A DNA stretch of 64,000 nucleotides from Oculatella sp. LEGE 06141 (GTDB lineage Bacteria > Cyanobacteriota > Cyanobacteriia > Elainellales > Elainellaceae): positions 1-64,000 of the forward strand of contig NZ_JADEWO010000015.1 of the NCBI RefSeq assembly GCF_015207605.1. The letters are read 5' to 3'. The translations under genes and the position numbers were made by a program. The notes under the pieces are model-generated. The model was not told where the DNA came from. It saw only the letters and a list, made by a program, of their open reading frames with translations, and did no database searches. How positions within the stretch are numbered: position 1 is the first letter of the stretch; every line of letters begins with the position of its first letter. Below, in pieces: positions 16,870 to 26,717 of this stretch.

Positions 16870-18450
16870 ATGCCTAAGATTCTTGTTTCTGACCCAATTG
16901 ACCAAGTTGGAATTGATATCCTCTCTCAGGTCGCTCAGGTTGATGTTAAAACAAACCTGCCTGCCGCCGAATTGGTGAAGATTATTTCAGAGTACGACGC
17001 GTTAATGATTCGTTCTGGTACACAGGTTACTCAGGAGATCATTGAGGCAGGAACCCACCTTAAGATTATTGGCCGTGCAGGAGTGGGCGTTGATAACGTA
17101 GATGTACCTGCTGCAACCCGTCGCGGCATTGTTGTCGTTAACTCGCCAGAGGGTAACACCGTTGCGGCGGCCGAACATGCGATCGCCATGATGCTGTCGA
17201 TGTCTCGCTACATTCCCGACGCTAATCAATCGGTAAAAAGCGGCAAGTGGGATCGCAAAAGCTTTACAGGAGTGGAGGTCTACAAAAAGACGCTGGGTAT
17301 TGTGGGGCTTGGCAAAATTGGTTCGCATGTTGCCCAGGTGGCACGGGCAATGGGCATGAGACTGTTGGCGTATGATCCCTTTCTGTCGATGGAACGAGCA
17401 GAGCAGATGGGGGTTCACCTGGTCGAGCTAGATCTGCTGCTGCAAGAGTCGGATTACATTACGCTGCACCTGCCTAAAACGCCAGAAACCTATCACCTGA
17501 TTAACGCAGAGGCGATCGCAAAAATGAAGCCCACCGTTCGCATTGTCAACTGTGCCCGTGGTGGCATCATTGACGAAGCGGCGCTGGCCGAGGCGGTTAA
17601 AGATGGCAAAATTGCCGGAGCGGCGTTGGATGTGTACGAAGCCGAGCCGCTGGGTGAGTCGCCGTTGCGATCGCTTGGTAAAGAAATGGTGTTGACTCCA
17701 CACCTGGGAGCCTCAACCGAAGAAGCACAGGTGAATGTGGCGATCGATGTTGCCGAACAAATTCGAGATGTGCTGCTGGGGTTACCCGCTCGCTCTGCCG
17801 TCAATATTCCCGGTCTGCGTCCCGACTTGCTGGAGAAGCTGCGTCCCTATCTACAGTTGGCGGAAACCCTGGGGAACCTGGTCAGCCAGCTCACAGGCGG
17901 GCGAATCGAATCGCTCAACATTAAACTGCAAGGCGATTTAGCAACGAACGAAAGTCAGCCGATTGTTGTGGCGGCATTGAAAGGTCTGCTGTCGCACGCT
18001 CTGCAAGAACGGGTTAATTATGTGAATGCCACCATTGAAGCAAAAGAGCGGGGCATTCACGTGATCGAAACGCGCGATGCAGCCGTGAGAGATTACACCG
18101 GGTCACTTGAACTGGCTGCCAAGGGATCGCTGGGTGAACACTCGGTGACGGGTGCCATTTTGGGCGACAACGAAATTCGCATCACCAGCCTCGACAACTT
18201 CCCCATCAACGTGCCGCCGAGCCGCTACATGCTGTTTACCGTTCACCGAGATATGCCGGGGATCATTGGTAAAATTGGCTCTCTACTGGGTAGCTTTAAC
18301 GTCAATATTGCCAGTATGCAGGTGGGGCGCAAAATTGTTCGCGGTGATGCGGTGATGGTGTTGAGCATTGATGACCCCCTGCCAGAAGGCATTTTGGCAG
18401 AAATCACCAAGGTTCCAGGCATTCGAGATGCGTACACTGTGACACTGTAG
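16870..18450 (+). CDS. serA: D-3-phosphoglycerate dehydrogenase
   Basis: Catalyses the first step of the phosphorylated serine pathway, oxidising 3-phosphoglycerate with NAD+. The substrate domain begins MPKILVSDPIDQVGIDIL; the Rossmann fold carries GIVGLGKIGSHVAQVARAMG; the catalytic Arg/Glu/His set is in NCARGGIIDEAAL, LDVYEAEPL and LTPHLGAST. A long C-terminal part (residues about 320-526) contains the intervening ASB domain and a terminal ACT domain (FTVHRDMPGIIGKIGSLLG), characteristic of the 526-residue type 1 enzyme and consistent with serine feedback. The stop codon is immediately followed by the ATG of prmA. Confidence 0.97.
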   Translation: MPKILVSDPIDQVGIDILSQVAQVDVKTNLPAAELVKIISEYDALMIRSGTQVTQEIIEAGTHLKIIGRAGVGVDNVDVPAATRRGIVVVNSPEGNTVAAAEHAIAMMLSMSRYIPDANQSVKSGKWDRKSFTGVEVYKKTLGIVGLGKIGSHVAQVARAMGMRLLAYDPFLSMERAEQMGVHLVELDLLLQESDYITLHLPKTPETYHLINAEAIAKMKPTVRIVNCARGGIIDEAALAEAVKDGKIAGAALDVYEAEPLGESPLRSLGKEMVLTPHLGASTEEAQVNVAIDVAEQIRDVLLGLPARSAVNIPGLRPDLLEKLRPYLQLAETLGNLVSQLTGGRIESLNIKLQGDLATNESQPIVVAALKGLLSHALQERVNYVNATIEAKERGIHVIETRDAAVRDYTGSLELAAKGSLGEHSVTGAILGDNEIRITSLDNFPINVPPSRYMLFTVHRDMPGIIGKIGSLLGSFNVNIASMQVGRKIVRGDAVMVLSIDDPLPEGILAEITKVPGIRDAYTVTL

Positions 18451-19338
18451 ATGGCAAATAGCTGGTGGGAACTTCAAATTCGCTGCGATCCCGTCCTGGA
18501 AGATCTGGTTTTCTGGCGGCTAGAAGACTTTGGCTGTCGGGGCACCTCCAGCGAGATCAAGGGGCACTCTTGCCTGATGCGTGCCTATTTGCCCCAGATC
18601 CAGGTGCAGCAACTTGACCTGGCCGCACTGTCTCTGTTGCTGCGGCAAGATGCCCTTTGCGATGGATTTCCGGCCCCCGCGACGCAATGGCATTTGATCG
18701 ATGAGGAAGACTGGTCAAGTAGCTGGAAAGATCACTGGCATCCCCAGGAAGTTGGCGATCGCTTCTTGATTAATCCGGCCTGGCTCGCTCCTCCTGAAAC
18801 CGATCGCCTCATCATCAAACTTGATCCGGGAGTAGCGTTTGGCACGGGGGCACATGCCACGACCCAGTTGTGTTTAGAGTCGTTAGAAATGCGGCTGGGT
18901 GAAAACGCCACCGATGCCGTCGTTGCCGACATTGGCTGTGGTTCTGGCATTCTTTCGGTGGGTGCTTTAATGCTGGGTGCCAAACATGCCTATGCCGTTG
19001 ACATAGACCCTCTGGCGGTAAAGGCCACTCTGGAAAACCGCGACATGAACCAGATCGAGCCGCACCGATTAACCGCCGCCGAGGGCAGCATAGAAGCAAT
19101 GATCGGGTTATTGTCGGCTCCGGTAGACGGCATTCTCTGCAATATTCTGGCCGAGGTCATCATCGATCTAATTCCACCGATGAGCGAAATTGCCAAACCA
19201 AGCACCTGGGGCATCCTCAGCGGCATTTTGCTCGACCAGGTTAAACCAGTAGCCGATACCCTGGAACAAAGCGGCTGGATTGTGGCAACCCTATGGCGAC
19301 GGCAGGATTGGTGCTGCTTGAATATCCGGCGATCGTAA
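18451..19338 (+). CDS. prmA: Ribosomal protein L11 methyltransferase
   Basis: Trimethylates ribosomal protein L11 using S-adenosylmethionine. The N-terminal L11-recognition domain ([14 protein letters not shown]...) is followed by the conserved [20 protein letters not shown] block and the SAM-binding motif [20 protein letters not shown] with the acidic [11 protein letters not shown]. The NILAEVI motif of the active site is at about residue 230. Length (295 aa) is normal. Its ATG follows the serA stop directly with no spacing, which implies translational coupling. A serA-prmA pairing is common in cyanobacteria. Confidence 0.96.
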   Translation: MANSWWELQIRCDPVLEDLVFWRLEDFGCRGTSSEIKGHSCLMRAYLPQIQVQQLDLAALSLLLRQDALCDGFPAPATQWHLIDEEDWSSSWKDHWHPQEVGDRFLINPAWLAPPETDRLIIKLDPGVAFGTGAHATTQLCLESLEMRLGENATDAVVADIGCGSGILSVGALMLGAKHAYAVDIDPLAVKATLENRDMNQIEPHRLTAAEGSIEAMIGLLSAPVDGILCNILAEVIIDLIPPMSEIAKPSTWGILSGILLDQVKPVADTLEQSGWIVATLWRRQDWCCLNIRRS

Positions 19339-19357
19339 GGTTCAAACTGTCTTGACG

Positions 19358-19696
19358 TTAATGACGATCGCCACTCTCCAGGCGTTCAATTCGCCGTTGC
19401 AGATCAAGCTCATCGTTGCTGGCGATCATCTCCAAATTGGCAATTCGTTCCTCCAGGTGCTTCATCGCCTGAGGTGATGATAATGAGGTCGAGGCGCGAT
19501 CGCCACGCCAAACCACTGCTGAACTCACCGCTGCCCCCGATACGATCGCTATAGAAATAACCGTACTGTGCCGAACTGGAGTAAAAATAACCGCTAGCGC
19601 CAACATTCCAGTTGCGTAAGACCAGATCTTTTGCAAAGCTGAAAGCCGCACGTCTTTAGCGTCGTCTTGTGAAGGTTGGTTAGAAGGATGTGCCAT
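19358..19696 (-). CDS. Small membrane protein with C-terminal coiled coil (hypothetical)
   Basis: 112 residues from ATG 19696 (MAHPSNQPSQ). Two hydrophobic segments lie at about residues 25-42 (YATGMLALAVIFTPV) and 47-64 (VISIAIVSGAAVSSAVVW), then a charged heptad-like helix near the end (MKHLEERIANLEMIASNDEL). I do not recognise a family. An upstream in-frame ATG at 19756 would add 20 residues with no clear signal. It lies between the convergent prmA gene and hemW. Confidence 0.65.
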   Translation of the reverse strand: MAHPSNQPSQDDAKDVRLSALQKIWSYATGMLALAVIFTPVRHSTVISIAIVSGAAVSSAVVWRGDRASTSLSSPQAMKHLEERIANLEMIASNDELDLQRRIERLESGDRH

Positions 19697-19941
19697 GACT
19701 GAAATGGGAGGAGTGCGTTGTGTGTAACTGGTTATTTCCCTTGCCGAAATCACCACTTAACAAAGCCTCTCAGAAAAAGACCCCTGAGAAAAAGTCGTAC
19801 AAACTCTTTCAGTTTAAAGAAATGTTTGTACGACCACTGAATTCTGGTTTGGAAAGCAATATAGTTCAGTTGTGTTCTACTGTACCGTTGTCTCTAGAGC
19901 GGAACTTCGCCCGATAGAATTAGCCCAGTGATGTCACCGTT

Positions 19942-21264
19942 TCAATCGGTTAGTTTTTCAAACAGGGTGCTGAGAACAACGTTAGAGAAAAGAAACCCTT
20001 CTGGATCGCTGAGCCGCAGTCGATGTGCAGACCAGGTCGGTTCTGGCTGGAGGCTAGCAGCCAATACTGTGGTTCCGTCAGCGTCAAGAATCTGTACCCA
20101 ACTGCGATCGATGAACGGTTGCAAGCTCAACAACACTCGTTCAAGGCGATCGTTCCCATATTGCTGGGCTAATTCGTCGAGGCTAATGCCTACCGCCAGC
20201 CGCAATCCAACCATTAACCAATCGAGCAGGCTCTCGTCCAGGGGCGTTACGGGGCAGTCGATCTGGCCGTCTGCGGCAATCAATTGCTGCACCCAGGGGT
20301 AATAGTCACTGCGCTTACGAGGACGGGTAAAGCGTTGCCCCTGCACGTAGCTAGCGGCTCCCATGCCAAACCCATAATAGGAGCGGTTTTCCCAGTACAC
20401 CCGGTTGTGACGGCACTGATAACCCGGTTTAGCATAGTTTGAGATCTCGTAATGGTCGTAGCCTGCCCTGGTCAGCGTTTGCTGCGCCAGTCGGTACATG
20501 TCTGCTGTCATTTCGTCGGACGGCAGCGGCAGTGTTCCGGGCTGATACCAGCGACCAAAGGCTGTTTCAGGTTCTACAGTCAGGTCATAAACAGAGATGT
20601 GAGGAGGAGCCAGGTCGATCGCCCGGTGTAGCGATTCCTGCCACTGTTCCAGGGTTTGGTGCGGCAACCCTGAGATTAAATCCACACTAAAGTTGGACAC
20701 ATTGGCTCTGTGAATCAAGTCGATCGCCAGTTCAATGTCGGCAGGAGTATGGGTGCGTCCGCAGGCCACCAGCAGTTCCGGTTGGAACGACTGCACCCCC
20801 AGACTGACCCGATTGATTCCCAGAGCGCAATATCCTTGCAGCTTGGCAAAATCGAACGTACCGGGGTCTATCTCCATTGAGAGTTCTGCCCCTGCCCCGA
20901 TCCCAAACTGGCGATCGAGCCTGTGCAAAATCTGCCCAAGTTGGTCTACCGTCAGCAACGAAGGAGTCCCTCCCCCAAAGAACACGGTTTCTAACGGTTG
21001 TCCTGCGTTTGGGGTCGCTGCAATTTCCTGGCACAAAATAGTTACATAGTCTGCGATCGACTGCCATTGGGGCAGGTCTCCGGCAACGGTCAACGGCGGC
21101 CTATCACCCACAATTGAAACGGCAAAATCACAGTAGTAGCAGCGGCGACGGCAAAACGGAATATGCACATACGCCGCCGTAGGAAGCTCCCCCTCTAAAA
21201 CGGGTTGAGAAACGGGTTGAGGGTGGGAGTGAGAACGAATGGGGCGATCGATACTCAAACTCAA
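19942..21264 (-). CDS. hemW: Radical-SAM heme chaperone HemW
   Basis: A coproporphyrinogen III oxidase-like radical-SAM protein believed to insert heme rather than oxidise coproporphyrinogen. The cluster motif is FCRRRCYYCDF, with Cys38, Cys42 and Cys45, following VHIPF. HemW marks include the GGGTPSLL, MEIDPGTFD, LGINRVSLGVQSFQ and SVDLISGLPHQTLEQW blocks and a C-terminal HemN domain. HemN enzymes have an extra CxxxCxxCxC cysteine and N-terminal extension; here the motif continues CDF rather than CxC, which favours HemW. The gene stands alone on the minus strand. Confidence 0.92.
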   Translation of the reverse strand: MSLSIDRPIRSHSHPQPVSQPVLEGELPTAAYVHIPFCRRRCYYCDFAVSIVGDRPPLTVAGDLPQWQSIADYVTILCQEIAATPNAGQPLETVFFGGGTPSLLTVDQLGQILHRLDRQFGIGAGAELSMEIDPGTFDFAKLQGYCALGINRVSLGVQSFQPELLVACGRTHTPADIELAIDLIHRANVSNFSVDLISGLPHQTLEQWQESLHRAIDLAPPHISVYDLTVEPETAFGRWYQPGTLPLPSDEMTADMYRLAQQTLTRAGYDHYEISNYAKPGYQCRHNRVYWENRSYYGFGMGAASYVQGQRFTRPRKRSDYYPWVQQLIAADGQIDCPVTPLDESLLDWLMVGLRLAVGISLDELAQQYGNDRLERVLLSLQPFIDRSWVQILDADGTTVLAASLQPEPTWSAHRLRLSDPEGFLFSNVVLSTLFEKLTD

Positions 21265-21614
21265 GGTAGATTTAAGGTTGGGTTAGAAGGTTAATTATTG
21301 CTAAAAAAGCGCGAGTTTCTCGATAGATACAGTTGAGAAATAGTCGAAAACGTTGGGCAACTTCAACACACTCGCTTTGATTGGTAACATACCGCACCGT
21401 TATGACTATGGAAGGGCGGATTTCTGCCAACATCCCGAAGAGATTTGCTTTCTGGCGAACGATATAATGATGCTGTGCAGTCTAGCCAGCGGATCTTATT
21501 TCCATTGCTGCTTTACCAACTAGCGGTAGGAGTATTCCATCACTAGCTTGGCCCAAATTCGGCGTTAATTCGTCTCTGACTGGAGTTGCACTAAATCCAA
21601 TTTGGATTGGCATT
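21265..21614. other. Divergent intergenic region between hemW and the PIN-TRAM gene
   Basis: No ORF of note. A TATAAT hexamer lies at 21463-21468 on the plus strand, about 150 bp before the downstream ATG, but no good -35 element is spaced correctly, so the promoter is only a possibility. Confidence 0.4.
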
Positions 21615-22694
21615 ATGCTTGATGCAATCATAATTATTTCATTCATTCTAGCAGGGGCAGGGATCGGTCTCTACAGCGTTGACCTGTTGCCGAGCGATAC
21701 CCTCGCGCAAGTCACGAATCTGGAAGGGCTGAGCCTTGTCACGACCGGGTTTGGTGCGTTGATTGGTGTTGCCTTTGGGCTAATTGCCCAAACCACCTAC
21801 CACCGCATTGAAAAGCAAGTCCGCGAAATGCCTGTAGATATGCTGCTGAGCCGTTCGGTTGGCTTGGTGCTGGGGCTGTTGGTGGCAAATTTAATGTTGG
21901 CACCCATCTTCTTACTGCCCATTCCTCGCGAGTTTGCGTTTATCAAACCCCTGGCGGCGGTATTGGGGAGCGTGATGTTTGCCTTCTCAGGTGTGAGTTT
22001 GGCAGATACGCACGGTCGTGCCCTGTTGCGGCTAATTAACCCCCACAGCGTTGAAACAATGTTGCTAGCCGAAGGCACGTTAAAGCCATCGGCAACCAAA
22101 ATTTTGGACACTAGCTGCATTATTGATGGGCGCATTGAAGATCTGTTGAGTACCGGCTTTCTAGAAGGTCAACTGCTAGTACCTCAGTTCATTTTGCAGG
22201 AATTGCAGCAAGTGGCTGATGCCTCCAACGGGCAAAAACGAGTTCGAGGACGGCGTGGTTTAGACATTTTGAACCAGATGAAAGAAGCGTATCCCGATCG
22301 CATCATCATTCATCCGGCTGATTATGAAGACGTGACGACCGTGGATGCCAAGCTGGTACGGCTGGCGTTGGACATCAACGGTACGCTGCTAACGAATGAC
22401 TACAACTTAAATAAAGTGGCGAGCCTTCAGAAAGTGGCGGTTCTTAACGTCAACGATCTGGCTCAAGCGATGCGTCCGGCTTACTTACCTGGCGACAGCA
22501 TGGATCTTAAGATTCTAAAGCAAGGAAAGGAGCCAGACCAGGGAGTGGGCTATCTCAATGACGGCACAATGGTTGTGGTCGAAGACGGCGGCAGTTACAT
22601 TGGCGATGAGGTTTGCGTGATTGTAACGGGAGCGCTGCAAACCTCGGCGGGTCGAATGATTTTTGCTCGTCCGGAAGCGTCTGTTGTCGCTTAG
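21615..22694 (+). CDS. PIN/TRAM domain membrane protein (YacL-like)
   Basis: Four hydrophobic segments in residues 1-135 form a membrane domain. A PIN nuclease-like domain follows (about 150-270) with the acidic residues expected for metal binding: KILDTSCIIDGRIEDL, VDAKLVRLA and LLTNDYNLNK. A TRAM RNA-binding domain closes it (GYLNDGTMVVVEDG...VTGALQTSAGRMIFA). The combination is that of B. subtilis YacL and its cyanobacterial homologues; RNA cleavage is inferred from the family. The TAG stop overlaps the GTG start of the next small gene by one base, so the two are translationally coupled. Confidence 0.93.
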   Translation: MLDAIIIISFILAGAGIGLYSVDLLPSDTLAQVTNLEGLSLVTTGFGALIGVAFGLIAQTTYHRIEKQVREMPVDMLLSRSVGLVLGLLVANLMLAPIFLLPIPREFAFIKPLAAVLGSVMFAFSGVSLADTHGRALLRLINPHSVETMLLAEGTLKPSATKILDTSCIIDGRIEDLLSTGFLEGQLLVPQFILQELQQVADASNGQKRVRGRRGLDILNQMKEAYPDRIIIHPADYEDVTTVDAKLVRLALDINGTLLTNDYNLNKVASLQKVAVLNVNDLAQAMRPAYLPGDSMDLKILKQGKEPDQGVGYLNDGTMVVVEDGGSYIGDEVCVIVTGALQTSAGRMIFARPEASVVA

Positions 22695-22873
22695 TGCGTT
22701 CTACTCGTCAAAAACAATGCGATCGCTGCTCCGATTCTCCGTCTGTTCTGTATCGCGTGCAGATGGATGAGTCGGGGCAGTGGTTTTTTGTGTGCGATCG
22801 GTGTTTGCCAACTTTGAAGGACAACAATTCCGCTTACCGATATGGCGGTACCTGGAAGGCCAAGAAGCGGTAG
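22694..22873 (+). CDS. Small CxxC protein coupled to the PIN-TRAM gene
   Basis: A 59-residue basic protein starting with GTG at 22694, which shares its G with the TAG stop of the PIN-TRAM gene (TAGTG). It carries two CxxC pairs (CDRC near residue 9 and CDRC near residue 36), a probable zinc ribbon, and ends with a basic GGTWKAKKR tail. The open frame extends upstream within the PIN-TRAM gene, but the coupled GTG is the natural start. The function is unknown; a role in RNA binding with its neighbour is conjecture. The next gene begins 3 bp after its stop. Confidence 0.7.
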   Translation: MRSTRQKQCDRCSDSPSVLYRVQMDESGQWFFVCDRCLPTLKDNNSAYRYGGTWKAKKR

Positions 22874-22875
22874 CC

Positions 22876-23847
22876 ATGGTTAGCAGGTTGGGCGTTGTGG
22901 TGGGTTTGGGGCTGCTGCTGGCTGTGGGAGCGGTAAACGCAGTGGCGTTTATGCAGGCACGGGCAATGACGCGGTTTGTAGCGGAAGGTCAACGAACCGC
23001 CAAACCCGAACAGTTATCATTTGTGAACAAACTTGGGGTGATGCTCACGGGGGTAACGGTACCTAGACCAGAACAGGGGCGATCGCCTCACGATGTTGGC
23101 ATGGCTTACGAAACGCATCGCATCCCCGTGACAGAACAGGAGTGGATAGAAGCATGGTGGATTCCAGCTCCAGACTCGCAGGGAATGGTGCTGCTGTTTC
23201 CGTCCTATGCATCCAGCAAGGATACGTTGTTAGAAGCGTCTGGCATTCTGCATGGGTTGGGGTATGATACACTGCTGGTCGATTTTCGGGGAGTCGGCGG
23301 GTCAAGCGGCAGTGGGACAACGCTGGGCATTCGAGAAGGGCAGGATGTGGCGATCGCCATCACCTATGCTCAGCAGCAGTGGTCGGCTCATCCCATCATT
23401 CTCTACGGCATATCGATGGGAGCGGTCGCTGTGATGCGAGCGATCGCCCATGAGCAGGCTGTACCAGACGCAATCATTCTCGAAAGTCCGTTTGATCGGT
23501 TGCTTAACACGGTTCGTCATCGGTTTGAATCGATGGGGTTACCTTCCTTTCCAGGGGCAGAACTGGTGACGTTTTGGGGAGGGATGCAGCAGCAGATCAA
23601 CGGCTTTGCCCACAATCCTCTGGAGTATGCCAGCGCTGTTCACTGCCCTACTTTATTGATGGCAGGCGAGCTAGATCAGCGGGTTCTTCTCAGCGAGTCA
23701 GAAACGATTGTGGCGGCGATCGCGGGAGAAAAACAGTTCGTCCCATTTGCGGCGGCGGGTCATAGTGCGCTGGTTACTAGTGATGCCGTGCAGTGGAAAC
23801 AATCTGTACAGCAGTTCCTCACCACTCTGGACTTTGAACCAGAGTAA
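22876..23847 (+). CDS. Alpha/beta hydrolase, membrane-anchored
   Basis: An N-terminal hydrophobic segment (LGVVVGLGLLLAVGAVNAVAF) acts as signal anchor. The alpha/beta-hydrolase core follows, with strand-turn LLVDFRGVGGSSGS, the nucleophile elbow YGISMGAVAV (Ser in GxSxG), the acidic residue in LMAGELDQRVLLSES and the catalytic His in AAAGHSALV. Substrate unknown; BAAT/YqiK-like serine hydrolases have this layout. The start is ATG 22876, 3 bp after the preceding small gene, so it looks like the third gene of an operon. An open frame from 22780 has no support upstream. Confidence 0.88.
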   Translation: MVSRLGVVVGLGLLLAVGAVNAVAFMQARAMTRFVAEGQRTAKPEQLSFVNKLGVMLTGVTVPRPEQGRSPHDVGMAYETHRIPVTEQEWIEAWWIPAPDSQGMVLLFPSYASSKDTLLEASGILHGLGYDTLLVDFRGVGGSSGSGTTLGIREGQDVAIAITYAQQQWSAHPIILYGISMGAVAVMRAIAHEQAVPDAIILESPFDRLLNTVRHRFESMGLPSFPGAELVTFWGGMQQQINGFAHNPLEYASAVHCPTLLMAGELDQRVLLSESETIVAAIAGEKQFVPFAAAGHSALVTSDAVQWKQSVQQFLTTLDFEPE

Positions 23848-24441
23848 TTTCATCCACAGCAACATTGCATGAATTTATCAAGGTATTAATTGTTCAGGTA
23901 GGGACACGGAAATGCCATCCCTGTGTCTTACCGCCATTCTCATTTGCATTCACCACACAAACCCTACACCTCACACCCATCCTGGCGAGACTGTGGCTGA
24001 CTCGATTGAGAACTGCTGTAAGTTGGCGGGTTCTGGTTGCAGGTTCTTTAGTTCACAGGCCGAAAACCTCTCTGTTGGCAAAAGCGATCGGAGCTACGTG
24101 AATCTGCCATTGAAATTATTCTTACTAGCGCGTATCGCTTTCAACAAAAGCATTGCGGTTAATACGTACGAGTGACAGTTTTTTATTTGATTACAGTTTT
24201 CTTTACTGATTCTTTAAACTGCCTCTGTATATCGGACTGGGATGTGTTTCTGTTTGTTGTGCTAATACAATCGATCGATTTAATACCGGGGTGAACAAAG
24301 TGCATTTGCAGCCGTGAGGCGATCGCTTCCATGAACGGCAGCAACGCCACCGGGCAGTACAGTGCAACTTTGCTGGGGGTTTACCCACTTCGTCTGAGCC
24401 AATCTCTTCTCAAGTCAGCCTTGCTCAATTGAGCATTTACT
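23848..24441. other. Gene-free stretch with a 12-bp palindrome
   Basis: No protein frame here looks real. The perfect palindrome GCTCAATTGAGC (24423-24434) lies just before the start of the pectate-lyase-like gene and may be a regulatory site. Confidence 0.4.
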
Positions 24442-26697
24442 TTGTTTGTTGGTTCCGACACACCATTACCTACCCCATCCACCACAGTTATGAGTAGCGA
24501 GTTCAATCTTCCCAACGGGACAGTTATTGCTAACGTCAAACGTTACGGAGCCAAAGGCGATGGCGTTACAGATGATACAAAGGCTATCCAGGCAGCGTTA
24601 AACGCCAGTCGCTCAGTCTATTTTCCTAACGGTACCTATCTCGTTAGCAATACCCTGCAAACTGACAGCATCAAACGGGTTTTGATTCAGGGCGAAAGTC
24701 AAAACGGCAGCGTCATTAAGCTCAAAAATAATGCCAGCGGCTTTACTGAGCCGAATGCGCCTAAATCAGTGATTGCCACCTTTAACGGCAGCAGTACGGG
24801 ACAGGCGTTTCAAAACTCGATCTATAACCTGACCGTTGACGTAGGAGCCGGAAACCGAGGCGCGATCGGCATTAACTTTTTCAACAACAACCAGGGTGGT
24901 GTGCGGGACGTAACCATCCGCTCCAGCGATCCGGGCTATGCCGGAAATACAGGATTAGCCCTGATCAAAGCATGGCCGGGGCCATCCCTGCTGAAAAACA
25001 TCACTATCAAGGGCTTCGACTATGGCGTGCGGGTCAACCATCCTGAATACAGTAACGTATTCGAAAACCTGACGTTGAGCAATCAGCGCGTTGCCGGAGT
25101 TAGCAACAGCGGCAACATTCTTTCAATTCGCAAGTTAACCAGCAACAACTCCGTCCCGGCGATTCAAAACCTTGACGGTAGGGGAATTATCACCATTCTG
25201 GACAGCACCCTGACGGGCGGTGCCTCTGGCAATGCAGCGATCGAGATGAAAGACGGAACGCTGTATGCTCGCAACGTCAACACGTTAGGATATCGCTCTG
25301 CTGTAAAAAGCGGCACCACCTTTTTGCCCGGAAGCGCGGTATCAGAATCTGTGTTCCACAAGGTGTACAGTCTAAACCCGTCTCCCCAAACGTCGCTTAA
25401 CCTGCCGATCGCCGACACGCCAGCGATTCAGTATGAGCCGCTAAGCAATTGGGCTAACGTCAAAGACTATGGGGCGATCGCCAACGACGGCAAAGACGAC
25501 ACGGCAGCCATTCAAAAAGCGCTCAACTCTGGCAAATCTACCATTTACTTTCCGGGGGGCGGTTACGATATTAATTCCACCCTGCAAGTGGGTGGCAACG
25601 TCAAAATGATTACGGGCGCGTCCTATCAAACCACCCTGACCATTGGCGCACCATTGAACAATTCCAACAAACCCGTCTTTCGCTTTGTCAATGGCACCCA
25701 GGAAACCGTTGTCCTCGAGCGGTTTTGGGGAAATTATAGCGACGGCAGCAACTTCCAATGGGTCGAGCAAGCCTCTGCCAAAACCCTGGTGATGCGTAAC
25801 ATTGCCGTTGGCGCAGGACGAGCCTACCGCAACAGCGTATCCGGTGGTCGCCTGTTTGTTGAAGACGTTACCATGACAGGCTGGACATTAAACGGACAAA
25901 AGGTGTGGGCGCGACAGCTCAATCCAGAGGGCGCTTCTACTCACATTGTCAACAACGGTAGCGACCTGTGGATTTTAGGACTCAAGACCGAAAAAGAAGG
26001 AACGGTGGTTGAAACCAACGGTGGCGGCAAAACCGAAATTTTGGGTGGATTAATTTATCCTGCCGGGGGCGGCGATCGCATTCCCTCTAACCGACCAGCC
26101 TTTATCAACAACAACTCTCACCTCAGCATTGCGGGCGTGGGTGAGTCCAAATACGTTAAGGGATCGTACAAAATTCTGGTGCAAGAAACCCGCAATGGCG
26201 AAACCAAAAACCTGATGAACGACAGCAACATGATTCGTCGAGTTAACGGGTTTGTGATTCCGCTATACAGCGGCTCCAGTCAGTCGAGCGATACTTTAGT
26301 GGGCACTACGGGCGCTAATTTGCTAGAAGGCGGAGCAGGTGGCGATCGCATGACGGGTTCTGGCGGTGCTGACACCTTTGTGTATCGCTCGCGCACCGAT
26401 GGCTTTGACACGATTACCGATTTTGGCAGTGACGATCGCTTTCAGATCTCGGCCTCTGGGTTTGGTGGCGGTTTAAAGGCCGGAACAGGTTTGAGTACCA
26501 GCGCCTCGGCAACCGGAGTGTTTGTCAAAGGAAGTTCTCCCAAACCAGTTGACCTGAACGCCACCTTCTTATACAGCACCAGCACCGGAGTGTTGAGCTT
26601 TGACCCCGACGGCACCAGCCCCGGTGCAGCATTGGCGATCGCCAAACTCGAAAAAGCGCCAGCATTAAATGCTAATCAGTTTGCAGTGGTGAGCTAA
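24442..26697 (+). CDS. Secreted pectate-lyase-fold protein with RTX-like C-terminus
   Basis: Two tandem Pectate_lyase_3-type beta-helix modules: residues about 25-285, beginning VIANVKRYGAKGDGVTDDTKAIQ, and about 335-610, beginning ANVKDYGAIANDGKDDTAAIQ. Each has the D-DT-AIQ calcium or substrate-type turn common to GH55/phage-tail-like enzymes. The C-terminus (about 620-750) contains SSDTLVGTTGANLLEGGAGG and GGADTFVYRSRTDGFDTITDF, an RTX/M10-serralysin-type repeat region, and there is no N-terminal signal peptide. Both facts point to type I secretion. It probably binds or cleaves an extracellular polysaccharide. The start is TTG 24442 or, more likely, ATG 24490; a stop at 24430 limits the frame. 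Confidence 0.85.
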   Translation: MFVGSDTPLPTPSTTVMSSEFNLPNGTVIANVKRYGAKGDGVTDDTKAIQAALNASRSVYFPNGTYLVSNTLQTDSIKRVLIQGESQNGSVIKLKNNASGFTEPNAPKSVIATFNGSSTGQAFQNSIYNLTVDVGAGNRGAIGINFFNNNQGGVRDVTIRSSDPGYAGNTGLALIKAWPGPSLLKNITIKGFDYGVRVNHPEYSNVFENLTLSNQRVAGVSNSGNILSIRKLTSNNSVPAIQNLDGRGIITILDSTLTGGASGNAAIEMKDGTLYARNVNTLGYRSAVKSGTTFLPGSAVSESVFHKVYSLNPSPQTSLNLPIADTPAIQYEPLSNWANVKDYGAIANDGKDDTAAIQKALNSGKSTIYFPGGGYDINSTLQVGGNVKMITGASYQTTLTIGAPLNNSNKPVFRFVNGTQETVVLERFWGNYSDGSNFQWVEQASAKTLVMRNIAVGAGRAYRNSVSGGRLFVEDVTMTGWTLNGQKVWARQLNPEGASTHIVNNGSDLWILGLKTEKEGTVVETNGGGKTEILGGLIYPAGGGDRIPSNRPAFINNNSHLSIAGVGESKYVKGSYKILVQETRNGETKNLMNDSNMIRRVNGFVIPLYSGSSQSSDTLVGTTGANLLEGGAGGDRMTGSGGADTFVYRSRTDGFDTITDFGSDDRFQISASGFGGGLKAGTGLSTSASATGVFVKGSSPKPVDLNATFLYSTSTGVLSFDPDGTSPGAALAIAKLEKAPALNANQFAVVS

Positions 26698-26717
26698 ACT
26701 GCTGACCTGGCCTGGTT

